From positions 496,001-560,000 of the forward strand of contig JAITYX010000088.1 in the NCBI GenBank assembly GCA_021018815.1: a stretch of DNA of 64,000 nt, in the 5' to 3' direction. The number at the start of each line of letters is the position of its first letter. Position 1 is the stretch's first letter. This DNA is from Talinum fruticosum (Eukaryota; Streptophyta; Magnoliopsida; Caryophyllales; Talinaceae). Shown here piece after piece: positions 1 to 11,468 of this stretch. Both the position numbers and the translations under genes were made by a program. The notes under the pieces are model-generated. The model was not told where the DNA came from, ran no database searches, and saw only the letters and a program-made list of their open reading frames with translations.

Positions 1-1223
1 TGAAGACTGAGGCTAGACTATGTTTCCTTTTGATGGGAACATTCTTCTCTCATCATTCTAGCAAAGAGAATCCCGACTCCAAGATTCTCAAAGCTTTATT
101 TGACATTTTAGAGGGCTACATCGTACACCTTTTCCCCTATATTATTCAGCGAGATGGCCTCCATGCCAGCTTCGTCCAATAAATCTGCTCCATTTCTCTT
201 CGAGCGCTTTTGACTATTATTTTGAAACGGTTCAAAGTTCCTCTCCCCTATATCCAAATGCAGTTTCGAGGCTGCCATTGTGGTTGGTAGAAAGGAGCTT
301 TTGGGTTACGGGTACCAAGAAGTCAAGCCTAGTGTCTAGGTCCATGGTTCGAATTGAAAACTCGTTCGGCCCGTCCCACTCAACCACCTCGTATAGCCTC
401 TGTTGCTTTTTTACCATGTTGTTAGTCAAAATTTCTTCCGTGTCCAAAGAACTTCGACACACCCTCCACTCTCTAAAAATGTCCTTCAAGGTCTGGTTAC
501 CCTGTTGATCGAACCGAAGGGCATCATCAATAAGTAGCGCGAGCAACTCCAAGTTCTTCAAGAACACGGATCCAAGGCTGCCCAAGACCCAAAATTTTTA
601 GATACTTCTTAGGAGTCCTCCAGCCTGACCAAGTCTACCTAAGCCGATGTCGAAGAAGAAGAAGCTGCAGCAAGAGCCGCTCGGCTCGAGGAGGAGAAGG
701 AAGAGGAGAAAGATAAAGTGGAGGTCGCTCAACCCGAGGGCCGAGGTGCAGCGGCTCTCGAACTAGAAGCCGATCTCTTCGAGATAAGGATCCGTGTGGG
801 TCGGAAGAATCTTAGGACGTTGGTCGAGTCCATAGCTGCTAAGTCGAAGCACCACCCTATGTCGTGTTTCAGGAAGATGAGCCCGAGGAAGACAAGCCCC
901 GGCTCGGACAACTATAATAGAATAACTTTCGGATATTCTTGTGTTACCAATGGTACGATTATCCGCCTTCTCATAAGCTTATCACCGCTGGCGAACTGCC
1001 CGTCCATTTTCCTTTGGACAACCAACCCTCCTTTTAGCCTATTTTTTTCTCTTTATTTATTTTTTGTTTGTCCAACATGAATTGGACTCAATATTTTCTT
1101 CGCTCTTTTTTAAGAAACGCTAGGGGAGAGAATATAGAAAACTTGATGTTGTGTTTAGGGGAGCTCACCCTCTCTTTCTTTGTGTAATCAATGAATGAAT
1201 ATTTTATTTTCTCCGAACAAACT
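1..1223 (+). mobile_element. 3' end of a Sirevirus-type copia element, truncated
   Basis: This fragment enters the window inside the gene that lies between pol and the 3' LTR and runs into its 3' untranslated region. It stops at 1223, where an inverted copia LTR begins. The last 140 bases resemble those after the same gene in the full-length element near 37540-37660. No polypurine tract or LTR follows in this orientation, so the minus-strand element next to it interrupted or replaced the rest. The opposite end of that neighbour does not return to this element, so this is not a simple insertion. Confidence 0.75.
3..1080 (+). pseudogene. Extra (post-pol) gene of copia, C-terminal two thirds, broken
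   Basis: Shifting frames give the same protein as the other four copies. It begins with a segment around 'KENPDSKILKALFDILEGY' (about 66-120), continues with 'ERSFWVTGTKKSSLVSRSM' (about 288-345), and ends with a Glu/Ala-rich, coiled-coil-like stretch (about 645-730) and a C-terminal part to a stop at 1078-1080. At least two frame changes and several stops break it. The protein matches no enzyme I recognise. The general pattern, an N-terminal globular part and a charged C-terminus, fits the family often labelled 'putative plant transposon protein' and the third gene of Sireviruses, sometimes called env-like. I see no clear signal peptide or fusion-protein features that would justify calling it an envelope. 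Confidence 0.65.
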
Positions 1224-2562
1224 TGAAGGTTTGCTCTTGGAGAGTCTAAATCACCCTAGAGGAGGGCGAATAGGGTGATGAGAAAATTTAAAACAACTTA
1301 GACAATTTTTGCTAAGAAAGAAATCAACAATTGACTTTGAGTCTAGATTGGACTCGAAATACAAATACACGAAATACGTAGAAACCCTTCCGGAGTAGAA
1401 AGTCACGGACACCTGCGAATCCAAGCACCAAGTCAAATCCAATATCTTGAATCCTCAAAATACAAAGGACTCGACTCTACCAGAATTGCTCCCTTACATA
1501 ATTCCTTATAATGTTTTCCTAGACTCGAAGATCCCTTATCTAAGTTAGTACTTCCTAACCGAAGTAACCTTTGTAATATTAAATACGAGTCTTGGAGTTG
1601 TAAGTAGAAGATTGAGTAAGTAATGTACTAAGAGAATTGGGCAATGTACTCATCAATAATTTTAGTAATCTTCAAGTCTTGTGAAGTGGCTTCTATTTAT
1701 AGATGACCAAGCCGAGTACCCATTAAGTCCGATTTCTAGACAAAAGCCTTTACAAAAAGTCTTTACTAGCGAGTTGTAAAGGCTTTTCCGAGTCACTCCG
1801 AAAAGATCCGTTGGAGTTTGAACATTGGGTAATGGCTATTCACTCCAAAAGGTGTTCAAATCAACTGGTTTTGGCTGAAAAGCAAGGTGGAAACCACAAT
1901 TGAGCCTAGCGTTAAAGTTTTCCAGTTTTGGAAACAGACAACCCTAACACGGTGTCCGAGTCTTGTCCAGAATTGGTTAAAGCTGTCTCACTGGTGTTTA
2001 ACAGCTAGAACCTGATTGCTTTTTAGATTAAAAAGTAGATTAATCTTGTTTAATAACCTACAAAAGCAAACCACATTACTTCTCAAAGTATAAAATACTT
2101 TAGGCCAAGATTAGGCCTAAATGAGTGGAATATTCCGAGTCTAATATCTAATAGGTTCAAAGTCAGCTCGGAATAAATCCTAAAAATATCAAGTTAAAGG
2201 ATAAACATCAGAGTGAGTGAACTTGATCTACCAAATAATTCTTTAAGAAAATAAACTGACTTAGAAAACCGAATTAACGCTGTAATTCATTTTACAATAG
2301 CAAGCACAGTCAATACTCGGAAAAAGTGCATTGAAGGAATTATTTGATCATGCAACGGTTCCGATGAGATTTTGAGTAGGTCGGAATACCTCAGTAGAGA
2401 AGATATCAACCAAAGTTCTATCCGAGTCATTCCGAACCGTGATGAAAACTTAGATAGGAGTTTCAATGTAGCTTAGAATGACTTGCAATAAAAACTTAAG
2501 AGAGATAGAAATTTACACCTAAGTCTTTCATAAAATACTTAGAGTTAAGATCCGACTCTTCA
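1224..2562 (-). repeat. 3' LTR of the minus-strand copia element
   Basis: It begins TGAAGGTTTGCTC and ends CCGACTCTTCA, the reverse complement of the TGAAGA...CCTTCA ends seen in the plus-strand LTRs. It is about 1.34 kb against about 1.5 kb for other copies, so it has internal deletions. On its inner side it abuts a polypurine tract, which identifies it as the 3' LTR. Confidence 0.85.
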
Positions 2563-2576
2563 ATCTCCCCCTTTTG
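2563..2576 (-). other. Polypurine tract
   Basis: The minus strand reads CAAAAGGGGGAGATT directly before the LTR start TGAAGA. This is the plus-strand primer site for reverse transcription. The full-length element has the same arrangement (CAAAAAGGGAGATT at 37944-37957). Confidence 0.85.
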
Positions 2577-2883
2577 ATGAAATGCATTCCATTCTTAAGA
2601 TAGAAACTTGTTAGAACAAAACGAAGTTTTCAGTGTCATAGTGCCAATGATATGTGTTTTCTTATCTATCGGATCATGTAGAAAATAAAGTTAAAAAGTT
2701 CCGGATCAAAGCATAACTTAAAAGTAAATAGCGGATATGAGAACCAACGCAGATTTCGAGTAGATAAGATAAACGTTAAAAGAAACTCGAAATGATAACA
2801 TTCAGTCATCATTCATAAAAATATATACAACAAAAGGGAGGAACTCCCCTAGACACAACATCAAGGTTTATATATTTTTACCC

Positions 2884-4374
2884 CTAACATTTCATCAAAA
2901 AGGAGGGAAGAAAATTTGGAAGTAAATAAACATAATGTTGGACAAAAAAATAATGTAAATATATTAGGAGGGTGGAGCTGGTTGGTCGAAAGAGGACAAA
3001 TGAGTAGTGTGATTGCGCCGATATGTCTAGGAGGAGGTGGTAGAGCATGCCGTGCAGTAGCACGGGGATGTCGAGAAGTGGCCTCGTCTTTTGCTCCTTC
3101 TTCTTCCTCATTCTTCTCTTCAGCTGAGCCTCAATCGCCTTCACTGCAGCCTCGGCTTCTTCTTCTTCTTCTTCTACCTCATCCGAAGTAGACTTGGCCG
3201 GGCTAGATGACTCCGTAGATGTGTCGGAGGATTCCGGGTCCTACGCAGCTTTTGTCCTTTGTTCCCGAAGGAGTTGAAGCTATTCACGCTGCTCGCCGAG
3301 AATGCCCTTGAACTCAAGCATAAGAGATTGACACTCTTGAATTTGAGTTTGGCCAGCTTTTGGTTAATGACCATGCCACGATAAATGGGCTTGAAGGAGC
3401 GAACAACCGACCGAAGTTGTTCAGCCAGTAGAAGCGAGCGTTTCGACCAAGGCAGCGAAAGGTCCAACAGAGAGAGGAGGTTCGGAGGTCGAGAAACCAA
3501 TAGAGGTAGATGGATGTGCTGGTTGAATCTAAGTCCGGGTGGGAGGAGGAGATGCGGGTTCTAACTTAGAAAAGTGAACCCGGACACCGGCTTTTACCTC
3601 GTGGTATCCATAACCCATAAATTCTTTTCTACCAAGAACTATGGCGAGACTTAGAAACGGTAGTAGGATCCGAGTGAGGGGTGATCTTGAATTGTTTGAA
3701 AACAAAAGTCATAAGAGCTCCAAATGTAAAAGGAGCGGATTTTTTCGATTGAGTAGGCACTTGAGCCATTTGCTTAATGATGAATGGAAAGAGGCATACG
3801 TCATAACCCTCTATGATATCAAAAAGAACTTTGAGAACCTTTGAGTTTCGGTTCTCCTTGCTCGAGTAGTAAGCAAAGAAAGTCTTCATCGAGAATATAG
3901 CAAAGTGATCTTACTTCGCTCTTCATCCGAGTTACGAAAAAGTTCGTTCGCTACTAAGGTACTTCATTAGCAAATTTGTCGAAAAAGTCATTGAAAATTT
4001 CAGAAATGGAATATTATTGGGATTGAGAAAAGAGAGGCGATGTTGAAAAGCTTATGGAGAAGAGGGAGGTTGATCCTAACAACCGTACCTTGAACTTTTG
4101 AAGTGATGACACCTCCAAAGAAAGATATGTTGGCGAGAACTCAACAACGAGTTACGGATAAATAAAGTCGTTGAAGCATAATTAATTGTATACTCCAGTT
4201 TCTTGAATGTATTTGAGCCACGAGAACGAAGTTGTTTTGAAGAACTCATCATCCAATGTGAAGTGCTTGGACGACAAACACTTTTGGAGGGTCAAACGTC
4301 CCATCTTGAGCATTCTTTCGGGTCTTCTTAGTTGCAAACCCCATGAATTCGGATGCAAAACCTCTTTTAGGCAT
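2884..4374 (-). pseudogene. Extra (post-pol) gene of copia, near full length, frameshifted
   Basis: The start is ATG at 4374 ('MPKRG'), which matches the starts of three other copies (36151, 41414, 63444); in-frame ATGs further upstream are not shared. The first frame runs only to about 4250, then shifts to continue with a 'TLDD' segment. Later blocks are 'KENRNSKVLKVLFDIIEGY' with 'FGALMTFVFKQFKI' (about 3889-3640), a Leu/Ser-rich block (3500-3174), and a Glu-rich then Lys/Arg-rich stretch likely to form a coiled coil (about 3230-3060). The reading frame ends at 2884. Intact it would be roughly 450-490 residues. Function unknown; see the plus-strand copy at 36151 for context. Confidence 0.7.
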
Positions 4375-4897
4375 GGTTAGAAGAGAGAAACGAGAGGTTA
4401 CTGGAGAAGAGAGAGAGAGAGAGAGACCATTTAATGCAATGAGAGAGTATGAGAGCGCGAGAATATTTCGGGCTGGAATAGTAAGGGGCAAAGTAATGAA
4501 ATGAAGGCGAACATATGCTATAAATAGAGAAAACAGAAATGTCCTTCAACCTTCTTTCTTACTTAACGTTCAAACGACACTCTTAGACAGACATGACGTA
4601 CACTAGTCTAAAAGCTACAATTCCAAGTGGTTTCCATCTAATGGTTTAAATTCTTCGATAGAGACGCGTGTCAGCGAGAGAAAAGAAAGTTTTCAAAGAA
4701 ATCTTTATGAGATTCTCTATTTATCTAGAGATGATCTTAAAAGTTTGATGTCCATTTTGCTCAAATTCTGAGTGTAACTCCATATTGTTTCGAGTGACTC
4801 GGAAACTAATTAACCCACAGACTTAGTCTTATTTTTGAGTCAACTGATCCATTCGTTAAAAATTAGTATATGCCATGATCATGCAAGAATAATTAAG
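4375..4897 (-). other. Spacer between pol and the extra gene
   Basis: It holds no gene. Purine-rich on the plus strand (GAGAGAGA near 4410-4430), so the transcript would be CT-rich just upstream of the extra gene. It contains the TATA-like box listed separately. Confidence 0.6.
4519..4527 (-). promoter_or_regulatory. TATA-like box upstream of the extra gene
   Basis: The minus strand reads CTATTTATAGCAT, aligned with CTATAAATAGCAT at the same place in the plus-strand copy (35881) and the copy at 63602. It lies about 145 bases upstream of the ATG at 4374. Here the core is TATTTATA rather than TATAAATA. A promoter role is inferred from position and conservation. Confidence 0.5.
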
Positions 4898-6480
4898 TAA
4901 ACATGTAATCATACCAAGCTCATTACTAGTGAAAGGAAACTTATCCTCACTAAGAGGCTTAGTGAAAATATTATCTAATTAAAGCTTAGTAGGAATAAAT
5001 TCAATCAAAATATATCCTTTCTCGGAATGGTTTCTCAGAAAATGATACATGACTTGAACATACTTTGTCTTCGAGTGCTGAACTAGATTCTTAGTGATGT
5101 TGATTGCACTTTCGTTGTCGCACTTAGTTGGGATAGATTTGAATGAGAGTCCAAGATTCATCAAGTGTCTGCTTAATCCACCGAATCCGAGCACAGCAAG
5201 CTCCACCTGCAATGTACTCGGCTTCAGCGGTTGATAGAGCAACCGAGTTCTGTTTCTTTGAGTCCCAAGATATGAGGGATTGACCCGGATATTGGCATGC
5301 TCCTGATATGCTTTTTCTATGAACTTTGTAACGAGCATAGTCGGCTTCGAGTATCTAGTGAGGGTCGGTTCGAGTCTCTTGAAAACCATAGAACAAGATT
5401 CCGAGTCCCTGCAAGATATCCGAAAATCCTCTTCACCGTAATGAGATGTGATTCTTTTGGATTAGCTTGAAATCTTACACACGAGACAAACACTAAACAT
5501 AATTTATGGCCTACTAGATGTGAGATAGAGCAGATTTCCAAGCCTATCTCTATAGAGTTTCTAATCTACGACTTTACCTTTTCGTCCGACTCCAGTTTCA
5601 TACTGCTTACTCATAGGTGACGCTGCATGTTTCACATTTTAAAGTTTGTACTTTTTCAACAACTCCTTGGTATATCGAGATTGATGGACACAGATTTTAT
5701 CTTTGTCCTGTCTAATTTGTAGACTAAGAAAGAAACAAGTTCTCCCATCATGCTCAATTGGAACTCATGTCTCATCAATCGAATAAACTCTCGACTTAGA
5801 GTTTCGTTGGTGGCTCAAAAATAATATCATCAACATAAATCGAGCTAGAAGGAAATCTTTGTCGTTGGTTTTTATGAAAAGATTTATGTCAACCTGACCT
5901 CTTTTGAAATCATTTCCAACCAAGAAACTACTCGAGTCTTTCATACCAAGCTCCGGGAGCTTGTTTAAGACCATATACGACCTTTTGCAATTTGAAAACG
6001 TGATTTGGAAATTCTTAGTTTTCAAAACCAGGGGGTTGCTTAACATAGAATTTCTCTTGAATGAAACCATTCAGAAAAGCACATTTAACATCCATTTGAT
6101 ACAACTTAATATTTATACTAGATGCAAATGCCAACACGATTCCGATTGCTTCGATCCTAGAAATAGGTGCAAAGGTTTCCCCACAATCAATTCCTTCTTC
6201 ATGATTGTAATCCTGAGCCACAAGTCTAGCCTTTTTTTACTACCAACCCATCCTCATCTAGTTTGTTTTTGAAAGCCCATTTGGTTCCTATGACTGGGTG
6301 GTCAAATGGTCATTTGGTCGAGTCCGGACTTGGTTTTTTTCAAATTGATTGAGCTCTTCTTGCATGGCCTCTACCCATTTGGGTCATTTAGGGCCTCTAG
6401 TGCATTTCCGGGTTCCGTTAATGATATGAATGCAGTGAATGCACCCAGATTTTGCAAAGAAGAATGAGTTCTTACCCCTC
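4895..6480 (-). pseudogene. Copia pol: reverse transcriptase and RNase H
   Basis: Copia reverse transcriptase blocks are readable in two or three frames: '[19 protein letters not shown]' and 'YQMDVKCAFLNGF' (about 6205-6060), and the catalytic motif 'YVDDIIF' (about 5845-5825), intact. RNase H follows with 'FGYLAGTRNLVLWFS' (about 5430-5385), 'KCDNESAINITKNLV' (about 5125-5080), and a C-terminus like 'IFTKPLSED' near 4965-4935, ending near 4898. In-frame stops and shifts at about 5545, 5770 and 6010 make it nonfunctional. The N-terminal '[15 protein letters not shown]'-type segment lies near 6370-6320. The next upstream coding part, integrase, is separated by the solo LTR at 6678. Confidence 0.85.
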
Positions 6481-6677
6481 TGTTAATGTCGGATAGAATG
6501 TTCTCGAGTGGGTGGCTGGATGTATATTTAAATGCTTTACCTGTCCTCTAGTTCACCAAATTTGTTGGTTGAACAAGCTGATCTTTAGTTGTTTAAGCTT
6601 GCTGAGTCTCTACATCTACTTGTCCTTCAGACATTATGAGCTGGCTCTTGAGTTTGTTTAGTTTGAGTCACAATGTT

Positions 6678-8177
6678 TGAAGACTTAGACTTTGTAGGTA
6701 TATCATTCCGAGTACCATCAAGGAATCAGTACAGACTTCATCTCTTGTAAGTTTTGATTACAAGCCATTCCAAGTGTTTTAGAAACTTTTCCGAGTGTTA
6801 CGTAAACTATTTCATATGTTTTCACTTTATTCGACTTACTCGGAAAGCATACTATTGCTTATCTTTTTACACATAGTTTTGAGTTACTCAGACAACACTC
6901 GGACTTATTGCATGTTCAAATATTTGCTCTAATGTGCATAAATACAGGTCTCGACTTTATATTCTAAGTTGGAGTGAATTAAAGTGTTAATTCATCCTTC
7001 TAAGTCAGCTTATCTCATTTGAACTGTGCTTGTCTAGATCAAGTTTCTTTACTCCGATATTCTCTATCAGACTTGTTTTACTTCTAAACCGACTCATATG
7101 GAATTTGAGTATAATGGATATTAGACTTAGAAAATTCCACTCCTTCGAGACTTAGATAATTAGGCACTTAATTATCTTAATTAAATTATTATCTATGGCT
7201 AATCTTGGACCAAAGTATTTTATACTTTTAGAACCAAATTCATTTACTTTTGTAGGTTATCGAAACGAGGTTATCCTACTTTTGAATTACAAAAGTAACC
7301 GGCTTCAAGATGTCAAATCACCAACGACACAAGGCTTTTTCTACTTCGACCAAGGCCCGGACATTATGTCGGGGTTGTGCTGTTTCCAAAGCTGGAAATC
7401 TGCAACACCTAGCTCAACGGTGGTTTCCACCTACTTTTCGGACACCACCAGTGGATTAGGACATCCAAAGGAGTCAAAAGCCATTGCCCAACGTTCACAC
7501 CTCAACGAATATTTTCTAAGTCACTCAAAAAACCATTGCAACGGTCACAAAGGCCTTCTAATCGGAAGATAGTCACAACAGCTAATCTGCCTGGTCATCT
7601 ATAAATATAAGCCACTTCACAGGACGAGTAGATTGTTGAACCTATTGCTGAAATTATCTCTCTCTGTATAATTCTCATTCAATCTTCTACTTATAACTCC
7701 AACTCGTACTTAACATCTTTCCGAGTTGTAACGTCTTGTAATAAGTCACAAACACTTATTCTTACTTTCTGAGTAAGGTCCCTTGATTGAGCTATAAGGG
7801 TTAGCTCAGCTCGGTTCTCCCTAACCGTAAAGGTTTCCTCGGTTATGAAGTACTAAATCAGATAAGGGAACTTCTTAGTCTAGGAAAATCTTGTAAGGAA
7901 TTGTCTAAGGGAGTAATTCTGGTTGAGTCTTTCTACTGTATTTTATGGATTCAAAATAATGGATTTGACTTCGTGCTTCGATTAACACCGACCGTGGTTT
8001 TCTGCTCCAGGAGGGTTTCCACGTATTTTCTCAATTAACACTTTTCTAAGTCCAATCTAGACTCGGACTATTTTGAAGTCGGTTTTAGAATTTAATGTTC
8101 CAGTCTTTGTTCAAATTTCCTCATCAACCTATTCATCCCCTCTAGGATGACTTAGTCTCTCCAAGAGCAAACCCTCA
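6678..8177 (+). repeat. Solo copia LTR with target-site duplication ATGTT
   Basis: It begins TGAAGACTTAGACTTTG and ends AAACCCTCA. The five bases before it (6673-6677) and after it (8178-8182) are both ATGTT. It is 1,500 bases long with no primer site or internal sequence next to it, so the element was reduced to one LTR by recombination after insertion. It lies in the plus orientation inside the minus-strand copia element, between the integrase and reverse transcriptase segments. The TATA box is weakened to CTATAAATATAAGCC near 7600. Confidence 0.95.
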
Positions 8178-8182
8178 ATGTT

Positions 8183-9600
8183 CTCTCGTTGCCTCATTTT
8201 GAGTTGCTTCAGTTCCTTTCTGTTGGCTCTTTCGAGCTCAACTTCAAGCAAGGTCATTTTCATCTCGATAGAGTTTCGAGATCAAAGAAGGTCGATTCAC
8301 TTGTTCTTCCATGATCTATCTCATAAAACACAGCATGGATACTTTCTTCAACTTTGTTAGTTTTTTGTTAAAAACACGATAAGCTTTAATGCGAGATGAG
8401 TAACGCAGAAATATATGTTCATCTAACCTAGCATCAAACTTGGTCAGGTGATCCTTACCGTTATTGTGAACAAAGCACTTACATCCAAATGGCTTGATGT
8501 ATGAGATGTTGGGTTTCTTTCCCTTTTAAAGCTCGTACGAGTTTTCTTCAAGATGGGTCCGATGAGGCATCTATTGAGTGTGTAATTTGTCTGTGTTGAT
8601 CGCCTCAACCCAAAAATAGTAAGGTAGATTATTTTCAATCATCATTGTCCTTCCTATTTCTTCAAGAGTTCAGTTCTTTCTCTCCACAACTCTGTTTTGT
8701 TGATGAGTTCTTAGTGCTTGAGAAGTTATGAGAGATACCGTTCTTCTCACTCGAATTCTAGAAATTCCGAGTAGTCAAACTCCATTCTAGGTCGGTTTGA
8801 ATTCTTCTAATTTGAGTATGAGACTCCACTTGAATTTTCCTGCAGAGCTTACTGAACTCTTTGAAAGCTTCATTCTTGTTCTTAAGAAAACAAACCTAGG
8901 TAAATCGTGAGAAATCATCAACAACCACAAGTACACACAATTTACCTCCAAGGCTTTTCACATAAATTTCACCACACAAATCCATGTGAAGAAATTCAAA
9001 CACTTTGGATATGGAAACAATTTTGAGTGGTTTGAAGGATAATCTGACTTGTTTCCTTTTTGTGCATGCTTCATAGATTTTATCTTTCTTAAATGCACAG
9101 TTAGGTAAACGCCTTACTACACCATGAGATGCAAGCTTTGTGATAGTGTGTATGCTAACATGACCTAGTTCACGATGCCATGTCGAAGATTCATCATGCA
9201 ACGATGCTTTTAAGCAAGATAAATTCTGACTTGGATCGAGAAAGAGGCATGGTATAGGTGTTACCCGACCTCTTACCTAAGAGCTTAGTGTCTTTGGTAG
9301 CTACATCAGAAATGTAGCAGTTGGTCTCAGTGAATTTTACCTCTTGACCTTTGTCACACAACCGAGAGATGCTAAGAAGATTGTATTTTAATACCTTGAC
9401 AAGATAAACTGAACTCACTAGGTTGTGTCCTTCACCAATCTTACCAATCCCAACTATCTTGCCCTTACTTGTCATCTCCAAATGTGAGTTTGGCTCCTTT
9501 TAGATCTTCTAACTCAGAAAAGAGTCTTGAGTCTCTTCACTTGTGGTGTGAACATCCACTGTCTAAGTACCAATGACCTTTCATCTTTTTCTGAGTTACC
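8183..9600 (-). pseudogene. Copia pol: protease and integrase
   Basis: Read downward from 9600, the protease-like motif 'GHWYLDSGCSHH' lies near 9590-9550. 'LKYNLLSISRLCDKGQ' follows at about 9395-9345. The integrase zinc-binding segment 'WHRELGHVSIHTITKLASH' is at about 9180-9125, with a downstream 'EACTKRK' in which the first cysteine of the pair is a tyrosine. The first integrase catalytic Asp is in 'HMDLCGE' (about 8990-8965). Later blocks such as 'GRTMMIENNLPYYFW' (about 8655-8615) and 'HIFLRYSSRIKAYRVFNKK' (about 8425-8360) are the C-terminal integrase and linker. Stops in the 8640-8890 part destroy the region around the second Asp and the Glu. The solo LTR breaks the link to reverse transcriptase. 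Confidence 0.8.
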
Positions 9601-11408
9601 TCCAAGTTAGAAACACACTAACCCTTCTAACTTCCTCTAATGAACCCAATAACTCCTTTTACTCGTGGTCCTTTTCGGAGGAAGAACACTCTTGGGAACC
9701 CATATTTGAATGACTTTAGATTTGGTCTGATTTTGAGTCTTCTTTCTAGAAAACCGAGTCTATGTCTCTTTCTTTTGAAAATCTTTTCTTTTGTAAACAG
9801 CTAGAGAAGGTTCTTTCCTGTAAACTGGTATGGGCTCAGTCCTCCTTTCATTCTTATGAATGGGACCATGCTCAATCTTTCTCAACTTCACGAGTTCCGG
9901 AATCCTTTTCGAAAAGATTAGAGTAGGAGTTAGATTTCTCTTTTCATTAAAACCAAGTCCTTCCTTCCTGAAGGAGATACACTGAGAGCCTAAATGCATG
10001 TCAAGGTTTTTTCTAACCTTGAGTGAATTTTAAAACAAGCTTTTGAGACTCATTGAGCTTTCTTTTTAGATGATCATTTTCTTTTCCGAGTGTCTCGGAC
10101 TCGGTTTCATTAGCATAAGTACTCGGTCTTGAGTTCTTTCGAGTTAGTCTCAGCTTTTCCAATTCCTTTTTCAAACCATTGCTCTCGAAGTGAGAGACTC
10201 AAGTTGTTATTTGAATTGAGAAGAATCGGAATTAGACTTTTCTTCCAAAGTGTAAATATATCTTGCCAAATTAGCTTTAGAGAATTTGAGAAAGTATTCA
10301 ATTACCTCTTGAGGACTTGTCTCCTCGGTGTCTAAGTTGTCAGCGTCGACTCATATTCAGCTTCCGAGTTTGTTAGTGCCATTAGACACTTTAAGTCATC
10401 AGAATCATCTTCATCTTCAAATAAGTCGTCATCGCTCTATGTGGCCATCATAACGTTTTACTTCTTTATGTCATTCTCTCTCTTCGGATAGTATTTGACT
10501 ATGTGATCTTTGCTACCACATTCAAAATAGCTAGGGTTCTTAGTTAAGGATAACTTTGAAGGAGAAGAATATTTACCTTTTCTATCCTTCCGATCTTTCA
10601 TATGGAACTATTCCTTTGGCCTCTTTTCCCACTTCTTATAGTTCATCATTCTTTTGAAGCCTCCGGTAATGAGTGCCATCGGATCCTCTTCGAGTCCGAG
10701 GAGCTCGACATTTCCTTCTACTTTCTAAGGCCCTCGGCGCAATGCTCTTTTGGGTGCCGACATTTCCTCATCTCATAAGCGGCTTCCTAATCGGTTCATC
10801 CGGCTTTAGTTGTGAGAGGTACTAAGCTTCCTTGATGGTTGTCACCTTGGGACCCCATCACTTCTTTGGTAGACTTCTCACAATTTTTCAGCACATTTCG
10901 TCATTAGAGATTTTTCTACCTAGAGATTTGAGATTGTTTGTAATCTTAGTTAAGCGAATAAACATCCGAGTGATGTTTTCCTTCGACTCCATCTTAAGCA
11001 GCTCATATTTGTGAAGATATTGGCTTATTTTAGCTTGTCTCACTTGACTTGTTCCTTTATATGTGTCAACAAGAGTGTCCCACACAGCTTGGGCCGTGTC
11101 ACAAGCTGATAATCTGTTGTACTCTTCCGAGCTGATAACACACATCAGTATGGTCATTGCTTTGAAGTTCTTTCCGAACTTTTCTACTTCTTCATTGGTG
11201 GACTCGAATTTTCTTTAGGCACAAATCTTGTTCCTTCCATCTTCATTGGTATGTAATTGCCTACTTGGATGATGTTCCGGACATCTTCATCATTGTCCAG
11301 CAGAAAGCACTCCATCGGTTTCTTCCAATGCACAAAGTTTGACCCTTTCAACTTTAGTGGTCCGGTGGATGACCTTCATTCATCGAACTCTCCAATGTTC
11401 CGAGTCAT
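9601..11408 (-). pseudogene. Copia gag (nucleocapsid), degenerate
   Basis: The likely start is ATG at 11408 ('MTRNIGEFDE'), equivalent to 'MAPNNGEFDE' and 'MARNNGEFGE' in the two plus-strand copies, and just downstream of the primer site. A stop follows the tenth codon. The readable core at 11157-10888 contains 'QAVWDTLVDTYKGTSQVRQAKIS', typical of copia gag. The zinc knuckle near 10545-10490 reads 'YFECGSKDHIVKYYPK': two cysteines of the CCHC are replaced by tyrosine, so RNA binding would be lost. A C-terminal block (about 9999-9760) starts 'MHLGSQCISFRKEGLGF'. The gag-protease boundary is not obvious. Confidence 0.75.
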
Positions 11409-11450
11409 CTCATCCTTAGACCTTTGGATTCATAGATCCTTCTTGAATGG

Positions 11451-11468
11451 CTAGGCTTTGATACCAAT
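11451..11468 (-). other. tRNA-iMet primer binding site
   Basis: The minus strand reads TTGGTATCAAAGCCTAG one base inside the 5' LTR. This is the plant initiator-methionine primer site (TGGTATCAGAGC) with one change. Confidence 0.85.

Noticed and set aside
1..1080. Retroviral-type envelope gene
   Set aside because: The position fits the env-like label used for Sireviruses, but no signal peptide, cleavage site or fusion and membrane segments could be supported across copies.
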